Shown here piece by piece: positions 1 to 4,176 of a DNA stretch of 6,851 nucleotides (position 1 is its first letter; every line of letters starts with the position of its first letter). The stretch comes from Bacteroidota bacterium (GTDB lineage: Bacteria > Bacteroidota > Bacteroidia > Chitinophagales > Chitinophagaceae). The stretch covers positions 1 through 6,851 of the forward strand of contig JAEWIW010000277.1 of assembly GCA_023386855.1 (NCBI GenBank), read 5' to 3'. The translations under genes were made by a program, and so were the position numbers. The notes under the pieces are model-generated. The model made no database searches, was not told the origin of the DNA, and saw only the letters and a list, made by a program, of their open reading frames with translations.

Positions 1-46
1 GGTGCTGGTCGCTTACGAGTGAACCTTTCTGTGCTACATGGTTTCA
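1..46 (-). other. alaS: In-frame TGA (44-46) followed by continuing alaS coding sequence
   Basis: Read on the minus strand, the codons before the stop give HHSATHLLHAALRHVL, then TGA, then in the same frame NHVAQKGSLVSDQH up to the window edge. E. coli AlaRS reads LRQVLGTHVSQKGSLVND here, so the TGA sits on the conserved glycine and no frameshift is involved. One base explains it: GGA to TGA, that is C to A at plus-strand position 46. The downstream residues are still clean family sequence, so there is no visible decay. Likely explanations are a sequencing or assembly error, a recent nonsense mutation in one gene copy, or, less likely, recoding. Confidence -1.
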
Positions 47-1783
47 CAGCACATGACGAAGTGCCGCATGTAACAGGTGGGTAGCGGAATGGTGAAGCGC
101 GATCTTTTTCCTTCTTTCAACATTGACAGTGGCCGTAACCTCCCCATCAATTTCCTTGGGAAGTGAATCTGTAAAATGGATGATAAGGTCATTTTCTTTT
201 TTAGTATCTGTCACCTCTATTTTATCACCATCAAAATCCAGTATGCCTGTATCCCCAACCTGACCACCGCTCTCAGCGTAGAAAGGTGTTTTATCAAGCA
301 CAACCTGGAAAGATTCTTTTCCTTTGGCCATTACTTTGCGGTACTTGATCACCGATGCCTTTGTTTCGAGCGAATCATAACCCACAAAGGAAACAGATGC
401 GTCATTATTTAGTATCACCCAATCGGCGGTTTCCAATGTTCCTGCCGCGCGGCTCCGGTCTTTCTGCTGTTTCATTTCGCGCTCAAAGCCGGGTTCATCA
501 ACAGATAGCTGCTGTTCACCCGCGATCAGCCGGGTAAGGTCGACCGGGAAACCATAGGTGTCGTACAGTTCAAAAACTTCTTTCCCTGATAGCACTGATG
601 ATCCTTTGGAAGTTTCACTATGGATCATTTCGTCGATCTTCTTCAGTCCTTTTTCCAGTGTTCTCAAAAATGCTTCTTCTTCTTCCCTGATCACTTTGGC
701 CACGAAATCCTGCTGCTGGAACAGTTCATTGAAAACATTTTCAAATTGTTTAGCCAGCACAGGCACCAGTGCGGTAAGCAGTGGTTGCCTTATGTCGAGG
801 TAGGAATAATAATACCTTACGGCCCTTCTCAGGATCCGGCGGATCACGTAACCAGCGCCGGTATTGGAGGGAAGCTGGCCGTCGGCGATAGTGAAGCAGA
901 TAGCCCTAATATGGTCGGCGATGACCCTGAAAGCCACGTCCTGCTTGCTATCGGTTCCGGTATATTTTTTACCGCTGAGTTTTTCCGTTTCGGCAATAGT
1001 GCCCGAGAACAGGTCGGTATCGTAGTTGGAATGTTTACCCTGTATCACGCGGACCAGCCGCTCCAGGCCCATTCCCGTATCAACATGTGTTGAAGCAAGC
1101 GGTTCCAGTGTGCCATCTTTCAGGCGGTTGAACTGGATGAATACATTATTCCATATTTCAATTACCTGTGGATGGTCTTTATTGACCAGCAGGTTACCCG
1201 GCACCTTCCGGATCTCTTCTTCCGACCGAAGGTCGACATGTATCTCCGAACATGGACCGCATGGGCCGGTATCGCCCATTTCCCAGAAATTATCTTTCTT
1301 ATTGCCGAATACGATATGATCTTCTGGCAGCAGGGTTTTCCATTTGGCCAGCGCAACTGTGGATGCAGGAAGGTTCTCCTTTGCATCGCCTTCGAAAACG
1401 GTTGCGTAAAGCCTATCCTTTGGGATGCCGTAAACTTTTGTCAACAGTTCAAAGCTCCATTCGATGGCTTCATTCTTAAAATAATCCCCAAAGCTCCAGT
1501 TACCCAGCATCTCGAACATGGTATGATGATAGGTATCCACGCCCACTTCCTCGAGGTCGTTGTGTTTGCCGCTTACCCTCAGGCATTTCTGGGTATCCGC
1601 TACCCTGGGGTAGGGCGGTTTTTTATTGCCGAGAAAATAATCCTTGAACTGGTTCATACCCGCATTGGTGAACAGCAGCGTAGGATCATTCTTCACCACG
1701 ATAGGCGCGGATGGTACGATATGGTGGTTTTTGGATCTGAAGAAGTCGAGGAATTTCTCCCTAATCTCTGCGCTGGTCATCAT
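44..1783 (-). CDS. alaS: Alanyl-tRNA synthetase, N-terminal 579 residues; frame closed early by an in-frame TGA
   Basis: Class II aminoacyl-tRNA synthetase that charges tRNA-Ala with alanine in the cytoplasm. The start MMTSAEIREKFLDFF is typical; the second Met (1780) is equally plausible and matches the usual MTSAEIR beginning. Visible elements are the class II core around residues 60-103 (RVADTQKCLRVSGKHNDLEEVG, split by position, then TMFEMLGNWSFGDYF at 88-102), WEMGDTGPCGPCSEIH at 167-182, motif 3 HVDTGMGLERL at 233-243, the tRNA-recognition region with GAGYVIRRILRRAVRYY, and the first half of the editing-domain zinc site, HSATH at 565-569. Family members are about 870-880 residues, so this frame lacks most of the editing domain (including the CGGTH half of the zinc site) and the C-Ala domain. 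The frame ends at a TGA where the family has glycine, and homology continues beyond it. The gene is divergent from the M23 peptidase gene. Identity is certain; whether the stop is real is open. Confidence -1.
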   Translation of the reverse strand: MMTSAEIREKFLDFFRSKNHHIVPSAPIVVKNDPTLLFTNAGMNQFKDYFLGNKKPPYPRVADTQKCLRVSGKHNDLEEVGVDTYHHTMFEMLGNWSFGDYFKNEAIEWSFELLTKVYGIPKDRLYATVFEGDAKENLPASTVALAKWKTLLPEDHIVFGNKKDNFWEMGDTGPCGPCSEIHVDLRSEEEIRKVPGNLLVNKDHPQVIEIWNNVFIQFNRLKDGTLEPLASTHVDTGMGLERLVRVIQGKHSNYDTDLFSGTIAETEKLSGKKYTGTDSKQDVAFRVIADHIRAICFTIADGQLPSNTGAGYVIRRILRRAVRYYYSYLDIRQPLLTALVPVLAKQFENVFNELFQQQDFVAKVIREEEEAFLRTLEKGLKKIDEMIHSETSKGSSVLSGKEVFELYDTYGFPVDLTRLIAGEQQLSVDEPGFEREMKQQKDRSRAAGTLETADWVILNNDASVSFVGYDSLETKASVIKYRKVMAKGKESFQVVLDKTPFYAESGGQVGDTGILDFDGDKIEVTDTKKENDLIIHFTDSLPKEIDGEVTATVNVERRKKIALHHSATHLLHAALRHVL

Positions 1784-1801
1784 AATACTTGGTTGTATGA
1801 A

Positions 1802-1831
1802 TTTGGCTGTTGAAATTATTTGTTACTTTCG
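1802..1831 (+). promoter_or_regulatory. Candidate promoter for the M23 peptidase gene
   Basis: TTTG at 1802-1805 and TACTTTCG at 1824-1831 are separated by 18 bases. This fits the Bacteroidetes arrangement of a TTTG -33 element and a TAnnTTTG -7 element, with one mismatch in the latter. Transcription would start near 1838, leaving a leader of about 100 bases. It faces the candidate alaS promoter, so the two start points would lie within about ten bases of each other. Confidence -1.
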
Positions 1832-1849
1832 GCTGCGTAAAATGTGGTG

Positions 1850-1857
1850 CAAAAGTA
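1850..1857 (-). promoter_or_regulatory. Candidate promoter -7 box for alaS
   Basis: The minus strand reads TACTTTTG, an exact match to the Bacteroidetes primary sigma factor -7 consensus TAnnTTTG. Transcription would start near 1843, giving a leader of about 60 bases before the alaS start. No good TTG -33 element lies at the expected 19-base distance, so the call rests on the -7 box and its position. Confidence -1.
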
Positions 1858-1938
1858 CGGAACGTACACCGATTGTAATTAAGCCACGCAAAACGGAAGG
1901 TCATTTTTGGCTAACTGTTTTACTGAAGGTTAAGTTCA

Positions 1939-2910
1939 ATGAAGAAGATCAAATATTTCTATAATACCAATACCCTCCGTTATGAAAAACTGGAGACCCC
2001 CTTACGCGTCAAGCTGTTGAGGGTGTTGGGTTTTATCTCTTCGGCCATTGTTACCGCCATTATCATTGTATCCATCGCATACCGTTATTTCCCTTCTGCC
2101 AATGAAAAGAGGTTAATGGAAGAAAAGGAGCAGCTGGAAGAAAACCTGATGGTGCTGAATGCTCAAACGAATAAGCTGGCCCAGCGTATGGGTGAGCTGG
2201 AAGAAAAGGATAATGAAGTTTACCGGGCCATTTTTGAAGCCAACCCCATTCCTGACAGTGCAAGATCCAGGCAGATCGAGCAGGCTGCCGAACTGGCTAC
2301 CGTAATGAAAATGAGGAAGACCGAACTTGAAGAATCTATAGTGCAGACCTTACAGGTTCTCGACAGCAGGATAAATGTACAGGAACAATCTTACCAGCAG
2401 ATCGCCAGTTATATCAAGAATAAGGAAGACCTTTTGGCTTCCACCCCGGCCATCCAGCCGGTGAGTAACGAGGATCTTAAGCGGGTGGCTTCAGGATTCG
2501 GTCGCAGGATCGATCCCATTTATAAAACTACCAGGTTTCATGCAGGACTTGATTTTACTGCTCCACAGGGCACCCCTATCTATGCCACCGCCAACGGGGT
2601 GGTGCAAACAGCGGGCAACCTGGGCAATGGCTATGGCAACCACGTGGTGATCAACCATGGTTATGGATACCAGACCCTTTATGGACATATGTACCGGGTA
2701 AAAGCAAGAAGAGGTCAACGGGTGATCCGAGGCGAGATCATTGGTTACGTGGGCAGTACGGGGAAGTCCACCGGGCCGCATTGTCATTATGAAGTGCATA
2801 AAAACGGAAGGCCTATGGACCCTGTTTATTTCTTTTATAACGACCTCACACCCGAGCAGTTTAACCGCATTCTCAAGATGGCAGCTGCTTCCAATCAAAG
2901 CTTCGACTGA
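1939..2910 (+). CDS. Membrane-anchored M23 (LytM-type) peptidoglycan endopeptidase
   Basis: A 323-residue protein predicted to cut peptide cross-links of peptidoglycan from the periplasmic face of the inner membrane. Residues 1-28 are basic and cytoplasmic, about 29-50 form one transmembrane segment (LGFISSAIVTAIIIVSIAY), about 54-165 are rich in Glu, Gln, Lys and Leu and look coiled-coil, and about 185-297 are the M23 domain. All catalytic features are present: H201 and D205 in HAGLD and H283 in HCH as zinc ligands, with H250 (LYGHM) and H281 as the catalytic histidines by analogy with LytM. The domain therefore looks active, unlike EnvC/NlpD-type activators that have lost zinc ligands. The ATG at 1939 has a weak GAAGG ten bases upstream. 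The frame ends in TGA with TAA immediately after it. The gene is divergent from alaS; the following regulator gene is 67 bases downstream. The physiological substrate and partner cannot be read from the sequence. Confidence -1.
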   Translation: MKKIKYFYNTNTLRYEKLETPLRVKLLRVLGFISSAIVTAIIIVSIAYRYFPSANEKRLMEEKEQLEENLMVLNAQTNKLAQRMGELEEKDNEVYRAIFEANPIPDSARSRQIEQAAELATVMKMRKTELEESIVQTLQVLDSRINVQEQSYQQIASYIKNKEDLLASTPAIQPVSNEDLKRVASGFGRRIDPIYKTTRFHAGLDFTAPQGTPIYATANGVVQTAGNLGNGYGNHVVINHGYGYQTLYGHMYRVKARRGQRVIRGEIIGYVGSTGKSTGPHCHYEVHKNGRPMDPVYFFYNDLTPEQFNRILKMAAASNQSFD

Positions 2911-2965
2911 TAAAGATTTTACTTATTCATGAGAATTACCTAAGGGTTTATTTGCAGCAGGGATG

Positions 2966-2973
2966 TAATTTCG
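2966..2973 (+). promoter_or_regulatory. Possible -7 box upstream of the AraC-type gene
   Basis: TAATTTCG matches the Bacteroidetes TAnnTTTG box at all but one fixed position, with the same C as the candidate M23 promoter. No clear TTG -33 element is found at the right distance. If used, transcription would begin at about 2980, on top of the GTG start codon, which would favour the ATG at 3026 as the true start. Weak evidence. Confidence -1.
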
Positions 2974-2977
2974 CGTC

Positions 2978-3922
2978 GTGTTCCAGGCTCCCGACATATT
3001 ATCTGTGGCTTATAAGCAGCCGGTGATGTACGAATCGCTGGAGTTGTTGCAGGAAAAAGAGCAGCAAACCCCGGGTTCTGTGCAGTATAGCATCAGGCGT
3101 TACCGCCGTTTGCCGGGCTGGAATATGGAAGATACCGGCATGGTGGTATATTCCTATAAAAAGAATGACCCTGCCAACCACCTTGAATTAAGGTTTTGTA
3201 TTTCGGGCAATGTGTATTGTAACCAGAAAGAGATCGAATGTGAGAAATGCCAGCTGAAGATCAAGGCTAACTGTGTTCAGCGTGTTGACACCATTGATGT
3301 TTTGAGCTTTAGATTCAGCAACGCACATCTATCTCAATTTGTAAGGCCGGCAACTGAAGATCCTTCATTGATCAACGAAGTGCTTGATTTCAGGCATCCT
3401 TCTTCTTTCAGCCGCATACTTTCCCTTTGCTCCAAAACCAGGTCGGTGCTGGAAGCCCTGCTGAATCATAGTTATAGCGAATCGCTGGAGAATATATATA
3501 TCAATGCGCAGATGCAGATGCTGTTACTGTACAGCATGGAATGCATGATTGGCGACAGGGAAGAAATGTTCCAGTGTAAGTTCCTGGCCAATGAAGCTGA
3601 TCGTGAAAAGATACTCAAGGCCCGTGAAGTGCTGATACAGCATATCGGTGAACCGATCACCATCAGGGAACTGAGCAGGAAGGTAGCCATCAATGAATGT
3701 TACCTGAAGAAAGGTTTCAAGGAATTGTTTGGCACTACTATTTTCGATTTTTACCAGGGCCAGAGAATGGAACACGCCAGGTACCTGTTATATGAAAAGG
3801 GATTGAGTGTTACCGATGTTTCGCTGATGCTGGGTTATTCTTCCATATCCCATTTCTCCACTGCATTTAAAAAGCATACGGGCATCAAGCCGTGTGAGTT
3901 ATTGTTCCCTTCAAAAGCATAA
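2978..3922 (+). CDS. AraC-family transcriptional regulator with an N-terminal cysteine cluster
   Basis: A protein of 314 residues if started at GTG 2978, or 298 if started at ATG 3026 (Met17). The C-terminal third is an AraC/XylS DNA-binding domain: helix-turn-helix one at about 226-251 (ITIRELSRKVAINECYLKKG) and helix-turn-helix two at about 276-305, including the family signature VSLMLGYSSISHFSTAFKKH and TGIKP. The first 200 residues resemble no ligand-binding domain I can name. They contain five cysteines in a short stretch, C74, C81, C88, C91 and C99, including one CxxC pair (CEKC); further cysteines are C151, C200, C241 and C306. The cluster could bind a metal or respond to redox state, but that is inference. 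Neither start has a good ribosome binding site. The gene lies 67 bases after the M23 gene and 254 bases before the subtilase gene, all on one strand. Its target is unknown; the adjacent protease gene is a reasonable candidate only by position. Confidence -1.
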   Translation: MFQAPDILSVAYKQPVMYESLELLQEKEQQTPGSVQYSIRRYRRLPGWNMEDTGMVVYSYKKNDPANHLELRFCISGNVYCNQKEIECEKCQLKIKANCVQRVDTIDVLSFRFSNAHLSQFVRPATEDPSLINEVLDFRHPSSFSRILSLCSKTRSVLEALLNHSYSESLENIYINAQMQMLLLYSMECMIGDREEMFQCKFLANEADREKILKAREVLIQHIGEPITIRELSRKVAINECYLKKGFKELFGTTIFDFYQGQRMEHARYLLYEKGLSVTDVSLMLGYSSISHFSTAFKKHTGIKPCELLFPSKA

Positions 3923-4176
3923 GGAAAAGTTTTACATCCTTAGGTTTTCTACCTGAAATTATATTTAAGCAATATGGCCTGGAACAGTTGATTCTATTGA
4001 TTATTCTGTCTAACTTGTTTCTCCCGAAATTAAATTGGAATTGCTTGCCGACTGGTCAATGCCTTTGCCAGGTACTTCTTTCTTTTCTTAATTAATCAGG
4101 CGCTCACGATTATTTTGGTTGAAGGTTAATATCCGCCCTATGCGGTCTTTTGTTCATTAACCTTAATACTTTATCA
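3923..4176. other. Intergenic region with no gene, ahead of the subtilase
   Basis: This stretch of 254 AT-rich bases holds no convincing coding frame or RNA gene. No full Bacteroidetes promoter is evident. TATTTTGG at 4111-4118 matches the TAnnTTTG box at all but one fixed position but lacks a TTG partner upstream. The last 55 bases hold the nested dyad listed separately. No Shine-Dalgarno sequence precedes the ATG at 4177; the bases there are A/T-rich, which is common in this phylum. Confidence -1.
4122..4164 (+). promoter_or_regulatory. Nested inverted repeat just upstream of the subtilase start
   Basis: AAGGTTAAT at 4122-4130 and ATTAACCTT at 4156-4164 are perfect reverse complements (9 bp). 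Between them CCGC at 4133-4136 and GCGG at 4142-4145 form a second, GC-only stem with the 5-base loop CCTAT. As RNA this folds into one stem with an asymmetric internal loop, ending 12 bases before the ATG at 4177, where it would border or occlude the ribosome landing site. As DNA it could be an operator. A terminator is less likely, because no clean T-run follows the outer stem. Confidence -1.

Noticed and set aside
44..46. UGA read as tryptophan (code 4) or as selenocysteine
   Set aside because: The family residue is Gly, not Trp or Cys; all Trp codons read here are TGG; there is no reason for selenocysteine in AlaRS.
620..1093. 157-codon open frame on the plus strand
   Set aside because: It is antisense to the alaS catalytic and tRNA-recognition region, with composition typical of a shadow.
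1172..1813. 213-codon open frame on the plus strand
   Set aside because: It lies wholly antisense to alaS, whose protein is unmistakable; the translation has no family features and is a shadow frame.
1784..1938. T-box or other amino-acid riboswitch ahead of alaS
   Set aside because: The predicted leader of about 60 bases is too short for a T-box and shows no T-box core sequence; T-boxes are mainly a Gram-positive feature.
2491..2898. 135-codon open frame on the minus strand
   Set aside because: It is antisense to the M23 catalytic domain, which has all its active-site residues.
3920..3942. TAAGGA/TCCTTA 6-bp stem after the AraC-type gene as a terminator
   Set aside because: The stem is short and AT-rich, has an 11-base loop, includes the stop codon, and is not followed by a clean T-run.
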